A stretch of 64,000 bases of DNA from Paguma larvata. Lineage: Eukaryota > Chordata > Mammalia > Carnivora > Viverridae. This document shows, piece by piece, positions 22,573 to 32,639 of the stretch; position 1 is the first letter of the stretch, and the number at the start of each line of letters is the position of its first letter. Below the pieces are notes generated by a model. It saw only the letters and a program-made list of their open reading frames with translations. It ran no database searches and was not told the origin of the DNA. Location of the stretch: NCBI GenBank assembly GCA_030068075.1, contig CM057827.1:74724500-74788499 (forward strand), in the 5' to 3' direction. A program made the translations under genes and the position numbers.

Positions 22573-22620
22573 TGGCTTTGTTGGCACTGCTACCTGAAGA
22601 AAGACAATAGGAGAAAATGT
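22573..22620 (-). promoter_or_regulatory. Candidate 3' splice site and short 5' UTR of the OR gene
   Basis: Read on the minus strand, a pyrimidine-rich run ends in CTTTCTTCAG, with the AG at 22,594-22,595. This is 21 bp before the ATG at 22,572. OR genes usually have an intron in the 5' UTR just before the coding exon, so this is the likely acceptor. Unit 3 keeps the same site (AG at 44,847-44,848). The upstream exon and promoter cannot be located by eye. Confidence 0.6.
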
Positions 22621-22900
22621 GAATTATGATAACTATGTTAATAAATTAGGAGAGATGGCCAAATTATGAAAGCCTACTTCTACTTTAGCGCTAGAACTGA
22701 ACTAATATGCTCATGGCTTCTCAAATGTAATTACCCAGAAAAATTGGTGACTGTCTGTGGAGCTGCTCTCCACCACCAAATTGTCTCTGCGTTTGATGAT
22801 ACTCTGCTTTCTCCCAGGGTCAATGCTGCAATTACTCATGAGACAGAAGATAGTCAACATGAGCCAAAGCTTTTGATTGTTAGTTCCAAACTAATATGAT
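22620..22900. other. OR gene 5' flank
   Basis: Non-coding. Present in unit 3 at 44,873-45,150 with clearly more substitutions than the OR coding centre. The plus-strand open frames across this flank and the OR gene are antisense shadows. Confidence 0.5.
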
Positions 22901-23190
22901 CTGGCCCGAGTCACATATAAGTAATCACTATTACAATCCCTTCCAAGTCTATAAAACTTCATCTTACACACTGACCCTTCTTCTCTTCCATCCAAGCCCC
23001 CACCTCCTGGAACATATTCATCTTTAATATCATTTAAATGTTTACCACATCCACAGACTCTTGATTTATTATTAATAGCACTTATTTTACTGTCCCTTGT
23101 TTATAGTGAATTGAGAACAGTCCTAACTCACCCACTCACCTATGAGCTTCTTGAAAGAAGGAATTATGACTTATTCATAATTTGACTTCG
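22900..23190 (+). repeat. L2 LINE 3'-end fragment
   Basis: CTTCTTCTCTTCCATCCAAG, AGCACTTATTTTACTGTCC and TATGAGCTTCTTGAAAGAAGG follow the order of an L2 3' end. The unit 3 copy is at about 45,150-45,440. Confidence 0.55.
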
Positions 23191-23378
23191 TGAAGCCATG
23201 GAAAATGTTGTCCACAGACTGGGGCAGGTCTATGAATTGTGTGTTACCAGTTAAAATCATATAGTTACAAAATTTTTGAGTATTTAGAAATTTCTCTAGA
23301 TATTTGACGTTAGAGTGATACCCAAGTTTCTGATTATGTATTTTATAAAAGTATTAGTCGATTAAGGAAAAAAGCTGA

Positions 23379-23489
23379 GGGGCGCCTGGCTGGCACATTC
23401 AGAAGAGCACATGATTCTTGATCTCAGGATCATGAGGTCAAGCCGCACATTGAGTATAGAGATTACTTAAGTAAATATTAAAAAAAAAG
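23379..23489 (+). mobile_element. Short CanSINE-family copy (no CT tract)
   Basis: GGCGCCTGGCTGGCACATTC head, TTGATCTCAGGATCATGAGG middle and poly-A. It lacks the CT-rich part, so it is an older or truncated subtype. The unit 3 copy is at about 45,629-45,741. Confidence 0.75.
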
Positions 23490-23654
23490 ATAAAAAGGTA
23501 AAAGCTTAAACTTCAGTATAGGTAATTCAAGCAACGCTGCCTTAGTGTCCTTTATACCTGATGAAAAGCTTAAAACTATGATATGTATCATAATATAGTG
23601 GAAATACTTTTATGAAATCTCTAAAACAACTGATCACATTATGGTATAATTATT

Positions 23655-24060
23655 TACTTTTATTTAGAGAAACAGCACGGCTTAGTAGAAAGAATATGGG
23701 TTTTGGATTTTGATTTCCAAAGTTTATACAAATGTTCAACCACTGGAGGCACCTGGTTGCTTAGTTTAGAGTCCAACTCTTGATTTCAATTCAAGTTATT
23801 ATCCCAGGGTAATGGGATCGAGCGCTGCAATGGGCTCCATGCTCTCTCTTTTTCTCTCCCTCTCTCAAGATTCTCTCTCTCTCCCTCCCCCTACTCCCCT
23901 CCTCTGCTCTCACTCTCTAAAAAAGAAAAAATGTTCAATGACTAATAGATTGATCTTGGGCAAGTTACTTAAAGTTTTTGAGATTCAGTTTGTTTATTTA
24001 TTTATCAAACTGCAATTAGTAAAATAATGTATCTTAATCATATGGATATATTAAGTATTC
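23655..24060 (+). repeat. MIR, interrupted by a CanSINE
   Basis: The left half (AACAGCACGGCTTAGTAGAA, GGGTTTTGGATTTTGATTTCC) and right half (GATCTTGGGCAAGTTACTTAA, TTTATTTATCAAACTGCAAT) are parts of one MIR. They are separated by the SINE at 23,744-23,928. The unit 3 copy is at about 45,900-46,315. Confidence 0.65.
23744..23928 (+). mobile_element. CanSINE inserted in a MIR
   Basis: GAGGCACCTGGTTGCTTAG head, diverged middle and CT-rich 3' half. AAATGTTCAA flanks both ends, at about 23,730 and 23,929, as the target duplication. Shared with unit 3 (about 45,996-46,182), so it predates that duplication. Confidence 0.85.
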
Positions 24061-24289
24061 AGTAATGCTAAATTTACTTCTCTTTATTTCACTTGCCCAT
24101 AACGGCACTCAACACATGATATGTAACGATTGAATGAATAAGAAAATAAAATACCACTGACCAATAGAGAACATCAAACTTCGCTATCATAAAATATAAT
24201 TCAATAATTAATAATTAATATAGTAGTCACATTCTCTTAGTGGCAAATATTAAACTATCTTACACAAATACAATTCATTTGCCCTCAAA

Positions 24290-24480
24290 GAACACTCTTA
24301 ATAGTACTTACCACAAAGGTAAGTTTTTATTTGTTTAATTCATCCTTCCAATTTAGGCTGCAAGTCCCGTGAAGTTGGGGATCACATCTGTCTTGTTCAA
24401 CCCATTGTATGAAAAATTCAGAATCACTCCAGATACATAATAAGGACAAATAAATATTTGCTGAAAGGGTGAATAGAATG
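24290..24480 (+). repeat. L2-like fragment
   Basis: TTAGGCTGCAAGTCCCGTGA, GGGGATCACATCTGTCTTGT and AATAAATATTTGCTGAAAGG match the terminal part of L2 in order. The unit 3 copy is at about 46,548-46,740. Confidence 0.55.
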
Positions 24481-24649
24481 TATTTGTTTGGGTTAAAGAC
24501 TGAGCATGAGAGGAAAGAAAGAAATTCAGGAAAGTGAAAATTTTGTCTGAAGGGAAAAACCAAAGTAAGAATAGAACTAAAAGGAAGTCTTCAGTGAAGT
24601 CAAAGACACTGAAATCAGTGAGGTCAATTTTGGGACCTACCGATCAACT

Positions 24650-24800
24650 GAGTATTTCCAATAAGAAATCAGAGATCAGAAAATAAATCCACAATATATT
24701 AAATTACTTGACCAAAACCATAAATTTACTTAGTGTTAGAGCTTGTATTAGAAGCCAGGTCTACTGACTCTGAGATCAGTCCTTTTTCCATTTCCTTTCT
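24650..24800 (+). repeat. MIR fragment
   Basis: GTTAGAGCTTGTATTAGAAG and CCAGGTCTACTGACTCTGAG resemble the second half of MIR. The unit 3 copy is at about 46,915-47,060. Confidence 0.5.
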
Positions 24801-25190
24801 TTCTTTCATTTATCTGTGACTTGCTGAGGATACAGCCCGAACAAAAACATGTGGCAGGGTGATGTAGAAGCTGTTGGAAGAAAGATGAGCCTTCATTGCT
24901 GATGACTTCCCTTTATTGTCATGCTGGTAACTGATGCCATGGTCTCCATTATTAATGATCCCTGACAACTGCATCAACAAATTAATGTACCTCAGTGTCT
25001 TGAAAAACTTGGCTGTTTTCTAAACCATTAGTTCTTACCCTAACTGTTCAGGCAAATACTCTTATTTGGAACAGATGGTTTTTTGGATGAGCTCATGATA
25101 TAAAATGCTAGTTTAACCTGTTCCACTCAACCTTTTCTTTCCTGGAGGGATGGAGACCCTTGAACAGGGCCCATCATGAGTGAACTACTT
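24801..25190. other. Unit 2 spacer, identical in unit 3
   Basis: No gene. From about 24,835 to 25,247 I found no difference from unit 3 (47,095-47,507), unlike the flanking sequence. Confidence 0.5.
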
Positions 25191-25405
25191 AGAAGCTGCC
25201 ATAATGTCGCCTGTATTCAAGTTCAACCTCCTTCATGAAACCACTCTTGACTCCTACAATCTGAATAGCTTTCTCTTTGTAGGGTTTCATTTTAATTCCT
25301 CAAATGAATTATAGGACCACTCTGCCTATAATATTTCTTCATATACCCACAGTACCTAGAATAATGCTGGAAAACATAACAGGTCTTCAGTAAAAAGTTT
25401 GAGTG
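25190..25405 (+). repeat. L2-like fragment
   Basis: CAACCTCCTTCATGAAACCA, CACAGTACCTAGAATAATGC and GGTCTTCAGTAAAAAGTTTG follow the L2 3' end. The unit 3 copy is at about 47,450-47,670. Confidence 0.5.
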
Positions 25406-25501
25406 ACTCTTTTGAGTTCAGTGTATTGAGGTTGATCATCAATCTCAATGTAGATGCAGGGACTCCAGACTTCGTCTGGGACTTTATATTAAATATAGGC
25501 T

Positions 25502-25703
25502 CTGGGTTTTTTGTTTGTTTTAATGTTTAATTATTTGTTTTGAGAGAGAGTATGTGCACACAGTGGGGGAGGAGCAGAGAGAGAGAGAGAGTCCCAAGCA
25601 GGCTCTGCACTCAATGTGGGGCTCTATCTCACCAAATGTGAGATCATGAGCTGAGCCAAATCAAGAGTCAGACACTTAACCCACTCAGTCACCCAGGCAC
25701 CCC
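25502..25703 (-). mobile_element. CanSINE, minus strand
   Basis: TTTAATGTTTAATTATTTG tail, GAGAGAGAG stretch and CACTCAGTCACCCAGGCACC head at the right. Target duplication AAATATAGGCT at 25,491-25,501 and 25,704-25,714. Shared with unit 3 (47,773-47,986). Confidence 0.92.
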
Positions 25704-25839
25704 AAATATAGGCTTTCATTATGATTGCATCATTCTTTGAATTCATCTCTGTTTTAGCTCTTAAATTTTACAGGAATTATTTCTATTATTTTTTAAAGAA
25801 GATACACGTGATAATGAAATAGGTCTCTATCTGAAAAAC

Positions 25840-25940
25840 CATATTTCACATTCTGTCACCTAATAACTTGGTGACTTTGAGTAACATACATTTCATCTCT
25901 GAACCCTTTCCCATCTGCAAAATGGAGAAAAATTAATGTC
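25840..25940 (+). repeat. MIR core fragment
   Basis: ACTTGGTGACTTTGAGTAAC, TCATCTCTGAACCCTTTCC and ATCTGCAAAATGGAG are the central MIR core. The unit 3 copy is at about 48,120-48,220. Confidence 0.65.
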
Positions 25941-26159
25941 TTACAAAACTGAGCATGTGAGAAAATACATGTCACCAAATCTGGTTAATGCTTTCTCTTC
26001 AATGCTCCTGGTAATGGAAATAACCTTTATGTCCATAGTGAGGTCATAGATAAGTAAATTTTTGTAAATTAATACAATAAAATGAATTATTTGGAAAGTA
26101 AGTGAATAAATCAGATATATATTTGTCACCATGGAAAAATCTCAAAAATGTAACATTGA

Positions 26160-26362
26160 GGGGCACCTGGGTGGCTCAGTCGGTTAAGCAGCCGACTTCA
26201 GTTCAGGTCATGATGTCACGGCCTGTGAGTTCGAGCCCCATGTTGGGCTCTGTACTAATGGCTCAGAGCCTGGAGCCTGCTTCAAATTCTGTGTCTCCTT
26301 CTCTCTCTGCCCTTCCCCTGCTCACACTCTGTCTCTATGTCTCTCAAAGATAAATAAACATA
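26160..26362 (+). mobile_element. CanSINE
   Basis: Near-consensus head and middle, AAAGATAAATAAACATA tail. Target duplication TAACATTGA at 26,151-26,159 and 26,363-26,371. Shared with unit 3 (48,443-48,671), where the tail has grown into a (TA)n run. Confidence 0.95.
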
Positions 26363-26371
26363 TAACATTGA

Positions 26372-26730
26372 ATGAAAATATCAAATTATAAAGTCATACT
26401 TGTAAAGTGAAATATTTTTTAATTCCAAAAACAATAATGATAATATATTAAATATAAAAAAATATATAGCTAGGAGAAGTATAAAAGTCTGAATAATATG
26501 GATATCTATCCAACAACTTCAGAATAGTGTTTTTCCCTGGGGAAGGAAATGGAGAAATCTGACAACGTGAGTGATTTCAATAGCTTTTATAGTGATTTAT
26601 TCAAAAAAGGCTGAAAAAATAACAGATGTTCATTGTTAGATCTTGAAGGTAAATGCCAATCATATGATTTTGAGTACTTTTCAAAGGGTCGAAGTATGTT
26701 TCTCACAACCGTTAATTTAATACATCTGCT
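26372..26730. other. Unit 2 spacer
   Basis: AT-rich, nothing recognised. Conserved in unit 3. Confidence 0.4.
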
Positions 26731-26734
26731 ATGT

Positions 26735-27390
26735 ATTGCTTCTTTCTCTTCTCACTGCCCCTCCTTTCAACAGTTATCACTAGATCTACCACAATGCTTC
26801 ATCAAGATCCTCTCCTGCAAGTGTTTCTGCTGCTCCAACAAAAATCTATCTGCTCTGAAAACAAACCTAGTCATAATATTAATAGTTTCATGAGTCCTCT
26901 TTTGCCTCCAGATGAACTACAGTCTCCTAATAAAGCATTCAAACTCGTCTGAGGTCTGGGCCTTTCCAACTTCATTTTCTATCTCATTTTCTTGCATCCA
27001 TTCTTGTACCCCATGATCCAGCAATACCTATTTATTATCTGACAATGCCACATAATACATATGCCTCCATGCCTTCAAATATACTGGTTCTTCTTCTTCA
27101 ACTTCCCTTCCACCATTTCCACCCACTGCTCTTCTTTCTGGAAGAACACACTCCTACCTCAAAGTAAATCATGCTATAATGTTTTTCTTACACTCCTTTT
27201 GCCATCACCTCATCACACTTTAAGCAGATATATATCTTTCTTGTCCATGTCCCCACTCATAGCACTTTATTCAGGCCCCTAAGCATCAGTCACCACCTTA
27301 CATTACAGTTAGTTTTATATGTAAATGGATTGAGGGGAAGAATTATGTTTATCCTTTTTTGTAATCTCACCCACTAAAACACGTTAGAAT
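26735..27390 (+). repeat. L2 LINE fragment
   Basis: A longer L2-like stretch: CTACAGTCTCCTAATAAAGC, TTTCTGGAAGAACACACTCC, CCACTCATAGCACTTTATTC and ATGGATTGAGGGGAAGAATT in the order of the L2 3' region. Short plus frames here (27,061-27,282 and others) differ between units by frameshift and are not genes. The unit 3 copy is at about 49,046-49,700. Confidence 0.5.
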
Positions 27391-27813
27391 AAGAAGGATG
27401 GAGAGAAACACTAAAGATATTGCCTCTGTCAAAATTGGCTAATGGTTCCGATGATGTGAAAACATAACCTAGACCTAATAAATGTAGCCTTCAACATGGG
27501 AAAATCAGATTGCAATTGAAATAGTAATAGGTAAAAAAAAAAAGGACAAAGAAATAGTAATAGGTATAGGAGCTTATATTTATAATATAATGATTCAGCA
27601 AACATAGAAAGGATATGATTGGATGATTTTAAAAACATGAAAATATGCCTGGTTATATAACCGATGAAAATATACCTGATAAAAATTGGGAATAGTTCTA
27701 AAGAGACTGAAGAAAGTAGAAAATAAATTATAAAGGTGAAAAAGAATTAAGGGAAAAGAAAAAATGATATCAAACTTAAAACAAAACAGAAGAGAAATGA
27801 GGAAAAAAAGTGC
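27391..27813. other. Unit 2 spacer with the empty site of a unit 3 SINE
   Basis: No gene. AATAAATTATA at 27,722-27,732 is the unoccupied target of the private unit 3 CanSINE at 50,032. Confidence 0.7.
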
Positions 27814-28320
27814 AGGGGCACCTGGGTGACTCACTCAGATGAGCTTCCCACTCTTGATTTCAGCTCAGGTCATGATCTCGCAGTTCTTGGGATCAAGCCC
27901 TGCATCGGGCCCCATACTAAGAGTGCAGAGCCTCCCTGGGATTCTCTCTCTCTCTCTCCCTCTCTCTCCCTCTCTCTCCCTCTCCCTCCCTCTCCCTCTC
28001 TCTCCCTCCCTCTCCCTCCCTCTCTCTCCCTGCCTCTCCCTGCCTCTCCCTCCCTCTCCCTCCCTCTCCCTCCCTCTGTCTCCCTCTCTCTTCCCTCCCT
28101 CTCCTTCCCTCTCTCTTCCCTCTCCCTCCCTCTCTCTCCCTCTCTCTTCCCTCCCTCTCCCTCCCTCTCTCTTCCCTCCCTCTCCCTCCCTCTCTCTTCC
28201 CTCTCCCTGCTTCTCCCTCCCTCTCTCTTCTCTCTTCCTCCCTCCCTCCCTCTCTGCCTTTACCCAGCTCACACTTTCTCTCTCTTTTTCTCTCTAAAAA
28301 ATAAATAAACTTAAAAAAAG
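27814..28320 (+). mobile_element. CanSINE with very long CT tract
   Basis: Head GGGGCACCTGGGTGACTCAC, CTCAGGTCATGATCTCGCAG middle, then an interrupted (CTCTCC)n tract of about 315 bp (27,942-28,256) and the AAAAAATAAATAAAC tail. Serine/leucine/proline-rich or arginine/glutamate-rich frames across it are translations of the repeat, not genes. The unit 3 copy (50,354-50,683) has a tract less than half as long. Confidence 0.93.
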
Positions 28321-28475
28321 AAAAGAAAAAAGTATGTAATGACAAAGAGAATACATGCCACACTTTAAGTATGAGGTAGATTATCAGGAATGATTGATAT
28401 TACTTTCTCGACCCACTCTCCAGAACTTCTGTAATTACAAATGCCTTATAGCACTATGTCTGCAAGTGTCTTTTT

Positions 28476-28523
28476 ATGTGTTTTATTTATTTATTTTGAG
28501 TGGGCGGAGGGAGGATCAGAGAG

Positions 28524-28554
<31 letters not shown>

Positions 28555-28610
28555 ATCCCAAGCAGGCTTCACACTGAATGTGAGCCCTGACTGAGCCACC
28601 CAGGTGCCCC
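28476..28610 (-). mobile_element. CanSINE, minus strand, internally deleted
   Basis: TTTATTTATTTATTTTGAG tail, (GA)n and the CTGAGCCACCCAGGTGCC head at the right. Relative to unit 3 (50,831-51,021) it lacks about 65-70 bp between GAGCCCTGA and GAGCCACCC. Confidence 0.9.
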
Positions 28611-29094
28611 TGTCTGCAGGTGTCTTTTAAGGGCTTAGTCACTTGGAAGACTTTCTCCATGAGTGTTATCAGTAACACACATCTAGCAGTGAATTTATTT
28701 GCTTTTTGCCTCTCCAATCCCCTTCCACCACACAAGAACTGGGAATTTGAGGAAAAGTGAATTTAGTTTAGAGGGGAAGGAGCTGTAAATATAGGACCTA
28801 ATAGGAAAACTCTGAGTGTTCTTTAGTTACCCTTGAATATGTACTGGGGTCGGAGGGGGGGAGGCGGGAACTGGAAGTCTGAAGTAAGTTTTTACCAGAG
28901 AAATGCATAAACAAATATCAGAGAATATAGATATTCACACATCAAAGTTTTAAATACACTTAAGGCATAGTCAGGATCCAATTTTCCACCCTGAGCCATA
29001 GTTATAGACAGGATTCTGGATGGAAACACCAGCATATGAAATTTATTCACTTAGAAGTCATCAAATACCTACAAGCAACCTCCTGGTTGATTAT
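28611..29094. other. Unit 2 spacer
   Basis: No gene or named repeat. Conserved in unit 3 at about 51,022-51,504. Confidence 0.4.
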
Positions 29095-29206
29095 ATTCCT
29101 GTCAGTTAACTTTTTATATACATAAACTCAACAAACTAAGTCACTTGTTAGCTTTATGAATGCTAAATGAAATAAGCCAGTCAAAAAAAGACAAATATCA
29201 TTGGTT
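29095..29206 (+). repeat. Direct repeat, left copy (about 107 bp)
   Basis: ATTCCTGTCAGTTAAC to GACAAATATCAT is repeated at 29,726-29,832 with few differences. It contains a non-L1 part followed by about 40 bp of L1 3' UTR. The unit 3 equivalents are 51,505-51,612 and 52,134-52,240. Confidence 0.9.
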
Positions 29207-29725
29207 GTGCTCACAAGGGAAAGTTTTTAAATTGTTTTTCTTAAACACATTAATCATAACAATTCATTTTCATTAGTTAAATATCCATGATATAAAAGAA
29301 AAAGCATAACTCTTTGCCTTTTATTGTGATAAACCCTTTTTCTTGACCCATATTGAATTTACCAGCCTTTCAGAAACAGATTCCCAGATATTGAATTCTT
29401 TATACATGAAAGACATGTTGGCAGCTGGCGTTCCAAATAATAGAATTATGCAGCTGAAAGGGACGCACATCTTCTAGTTTTGAAAATCAAAACCATCATT
29501 CATATCAATTTCTTTCCCAATCTAAAAATATTGAGAGGTTAGAACCTCCCTCAGCTAAAATATGCTACACTTTATTTTTCAAATTATCACAAAATCCTTC
29601 TTAATACCTAAGTAAAATTCTACTTCTCCTAACTTAAAACAACTTATTTTGATTTTTATAACTGTGTGTAATAGAGTTTTTTGTATCCCTTTAACTTTTT
29701 TTCTATACCATATGCTCTGCTTTTT
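29207..29725. other. Segment between the direct repeats
   Basis: About 520 bp of AT-rich sequence without a gene, bounded by the 107-bp direct repeats. Confidence 0.5.
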
Positions 29726-30055
29726 ATTCCTGCTAATTAACTTTTTATATACATAAGCTCAACAAACTAAGTCACCTGTTAGCTTTCTGAATGCTAAATG
29801 AAATAAGCCAGTCAGAAAGAGACAAATACCATATGATTTCAGTCAGACATGGAATTTAAGAAACGAAACAAAAAAGAGAAAACAAACTGGTGGTTGCCAG
29901 AGGAGAGCGGATGGAGAGATGGGTGAAATAGGTGAACAGGATTTATCATGATGAGCACTGAGTACTACATAGAAAGGTTGAATTACTATATTCTGCCCCT
30001 AAGGCTAATAAATATAAACTGTATATTAATTTCACTTGAAAAAAAATTTAATTTT
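29726..30055 (+). mobile_element. L1 3' UTR fragment carrying the right direct-repeat copy
   Basis: After the repeat (29,726-29,832) the sequence continues as L1 3' UTR: GTTGCCAGAGGAGAGCGG, TGATGAGCACTGAGTAC, GAATTACTATATTCTGCCCC and AAATATAAACTGTATATTAA. Diverged, without a clear poly-A. The unit 3 copy is at 52,134-52,470. Confidence 0.8.
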
Positions 30056-31190
30056 TAAAAACTTAAATCCTTTCATATTTCCTTTTATAATCTCTTTCTC
30101 ATCTACTTCCCCACTCAAAAAAAAAAAATCACATTTCTCAACTTTGTCTAAACCCTTCCACATTCTACTTACCGTTTACAAAATTAATGTAAAACATTCT
30201 AAAATTCTAGAGCACATAAGAGAGCAGAATAACTAATTTGATCTCCTGGTAGTTTTCATTTTGTTTTTAAATATTTCACAGCATATTTTAAGATGATATT
30301 TACATCGGAAATAATTTATTCAGCTTTGGGTCTTTGGGTGTCTCCTCTAGTTAGTGATTTATGAGACTCTTTTCCATCTTACACATTTTACAAGTACCTA
30401 ATAAATTTGTTTCCCTTTTCACAAAAAAATTTTATACTTCATGTTCTTTGAAAAGCTAATGGATAGCACAACAACCCTTCTTTTCTTAGTTATGTGTGTC
30501 ACCAGTGTTTCTTACCTGTTTGTCAAATTGCAGGGGATGAGAATCATTTATATAACCATCACTGGTAACAGAGGGCTGAATCCTAAACATTATAAAGCCA
30601 TTTAACTTTTTCTAATATCTTTCACATGATCATATCACTGTGTGATTCTAGTTAAAAGTCAGAGTCAATACTCACTGTCACAATTATTCTCCGCTACTAG
30701 CCAGTTGGTTACCCCAGACACCATCTATTCTGCTTTAGGATATACTCACGTACTTGAGGATATGACTCATGTTCATAGCAATTCCAACAACAGAATCTTG
30801 TCTGACACTAGAGTTCTCCATATTATTAAATTTATTATCATCTTTCCATTTTACCTGTATAAATAAAAGAACATTTTCATGGAGTCTTAGATTTCCCTTT
30901 GTTCTCTGACACAAAGTGCCATAAAATCCTGCCATGTGTAGAAATAAAGCTAATTAATAGTTCTGGAGAACAGTGAGCAAGTGGCACTGCAGACAGGAGT
31001 TTAGAAGGAGCCCATGGATCAAGGGACTTTACCCCTAGGGACCTTTTGGTTTGACCAAAGCAACCAAGGTTTCTAAAACTTCATAATAAAATACTAGAGA
31101 AGAAGAGGAAAATACATATTTATCAATATAGAATGATAAGAACATACTGTGTTCAAGATCTTGTTAGTTTGATTTAAAACTTTCAAGTAT
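30056..31190. other. Unit 2 spacer
   Basis: AT-rich with several short open frames (60-75 codons). None has a recognisable domain, and nothing supports coding over simple tandem copying. Conserved in unit 3 at about 52,470-53,590. Confidence 0.45.
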
Positions 31191-31194
31191 TTTG

Positions 31195-32150
31195 GCTTAT
31201 AGCTTACCGGCTTCCATTTTTTCTCTTGCCCCAGTCCCCACAAATGTCAGAAGTAAGCTCTTTTCCATCTGCTGGTTCAATGACACAAGGAGCCCAGAAT
31301 AATCAGAGACTAGTCTCATCTGTGTTCCCTTTGGAAACTTTCTTCCCTGGAGCACTAAGACCTCAAAGCTACTAAACCAAAGCCCACAAGAATAAATACA
31401 AGGAAGCATAAATTTCTCCAGTGAATTATTTGGTCTTGTTACAAGAGTGACTTTTTCCATTTTGGACTTATATATTCCGGCTTTAAGACAGATAGTAATG
31501 TATATATTGGGCACTGGTTTAAGATGTATACTGCATCAAAGAGCTTCCTAAACTTGCAAGGTTTTATACCAACCTCTTGGTACAAAAGCTAAGCATTCAC
31601 CAGGCCATTCCACCGTTCTATCAGGGAGTTGTTTCTAGGTTGTGGAGCATGAGTAAATCTAGTGAATCCTACGGGTGTAAACCCATTGTCACACTTTATT
31701 TTCTATAAATACGTCTCCAGAGCCAATGCTGTATAGCACATGATAAGATAAGACAGTAAAGGTAAAGGTAGAGTAAAGGTATTCTCTAAATCTATGAATG
31801 GTAGTGCTAGCAGAAGCACTATGGGTAGGGGAAAATCAGAACCCAGATTAAGGTTATATTGCTATGATGACAGGTCTATAATCCTCCCAGAAAAGTTGGA
31901 CAGTGTGTTTCCTGAGAGTATAGTGAGGTATGATACCATAGAAAGTATTGAGGCTTTACTTTTACGTTGGCAGGTTAGGCATACAGCATTGATGGTACAC
32001 AGATCACCCTTAGTGAAAAGAAATTCGTGTTGAGTCTACACAGAGACTTCAGCTACACTGCTATGGCCACTCTTTCATGTTTCCTAGGGAAATTCTGAGA
32101 TGAAGATCAACACACGTGGAGTTTGTTAGGGAATGCTATTAGGATCAAGT
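31195..32150 (-). mobile_element. ERVL-type endogenous retrovirus internal (pol) relic
   Basis: Plus-strand landmarks such as ACCAGGCCATTCCACCG, GGTTGTGGAGCATGAGTA and ACTGCTATGGCCACTCTTTC match the reverse complement of an ERVL-like pol region (RNase H to integrase) as I remember it. Many stops and indels are present. The 79-codon plus frame at 31,794-32,033 is antisense to it and not a gene. This is a dead fossil shared with unit 3 (about 53,590-54,540). Confidence 0.6.
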
Positions 32151-32325
32151 AATTCCAAGTGAAACTAAGGAAATAAGCAGGAAGAGGCAAAGACACAAGT
32201 TGCCAAACTTGTGGGAGCTCTGCACCTGGGATGAGATTCCAGAATTGTTCCAAGTGACTGAACCTATCATTATATGCAAACTAACACAGAAAGTGACCAT
32301 GGCCTTGGGTATGTCAGCTCTCTTT

Positions 32326-32577
32326 TTTTGATTATTTTTATTTTTTATTTTAGAGAGACAGAGTGCATGCAAGCAGGGGCAATAGAGCACACAAGTGGGG
32401 AAGAGTAGCAGAGAGAGAGAGAGGGATACAGAATCTTAAGCAGGCTCCACACTCAGCATGGAGCCCAGCACAGGCCATGATCCCATGACCCCAGAATCAT
32501 GACCTGAGCCAAAATCAAGAGTTGGATGCTCTAATGACTGAGCCACCAGGTGCCCCCCCTTTTTCCTTTTTTTTTTT
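32326..32577 (-). mobile_element. CanSINE, minus strand, diverged
   Basis: ATTTTTATTTTTTATTTTAG tail, GAGAGAGAGAGG stretch, AATCATGACCTGAGCC middle and ACTGAGCCACCAGGTGCCCC head. Flanked by AGCTCTCTTT, at 32,316-32,325 and from 32,578. It interrupts the ERVL relic. The unit 3 copy is at 54,713-54,964. Confidence 0.9.
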
Positions 32578-32639
32578 AGCTCTCTTTAGACAAGAGCATT
32601 CCCAAATTGATGTCAGATAAAAACTTTCTAACAGTGGAG

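Noticed and set aside
22805..22825. CTCCCAGGGTC as an Olf/EBF promoter site of the OR gene
   Set aside because: It departs from the usual palindromic core and is not kept in unit 3. Too weak to report as a feature.
22180..22899. Plus-strand frames of 72-77 codons opposite the OR gene and its flank
   Set aside because: Antisense shadows of the minus-strand receptor and its upstream DNA. Copies at 44.4 kb are explained by the duplication, not by coding constraint.
27826..28363. Open frames of 130-160 codons on both strands, rich in Ser/Leu/Pro or Arg/Glu/Gly
   Set aside because: They are translations of the CT/GA tract inside a CanSINE and change completely in the unit 3 copy. The same applies at 50,302-50,776 and 19,991-20,212.
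31794..32033. 79-codon plus frame conserved between units (also at 54,181-54,420)
   Set aside because: It lies antisense in an ERVL pol relic, and conservation only reflects recent duplication.
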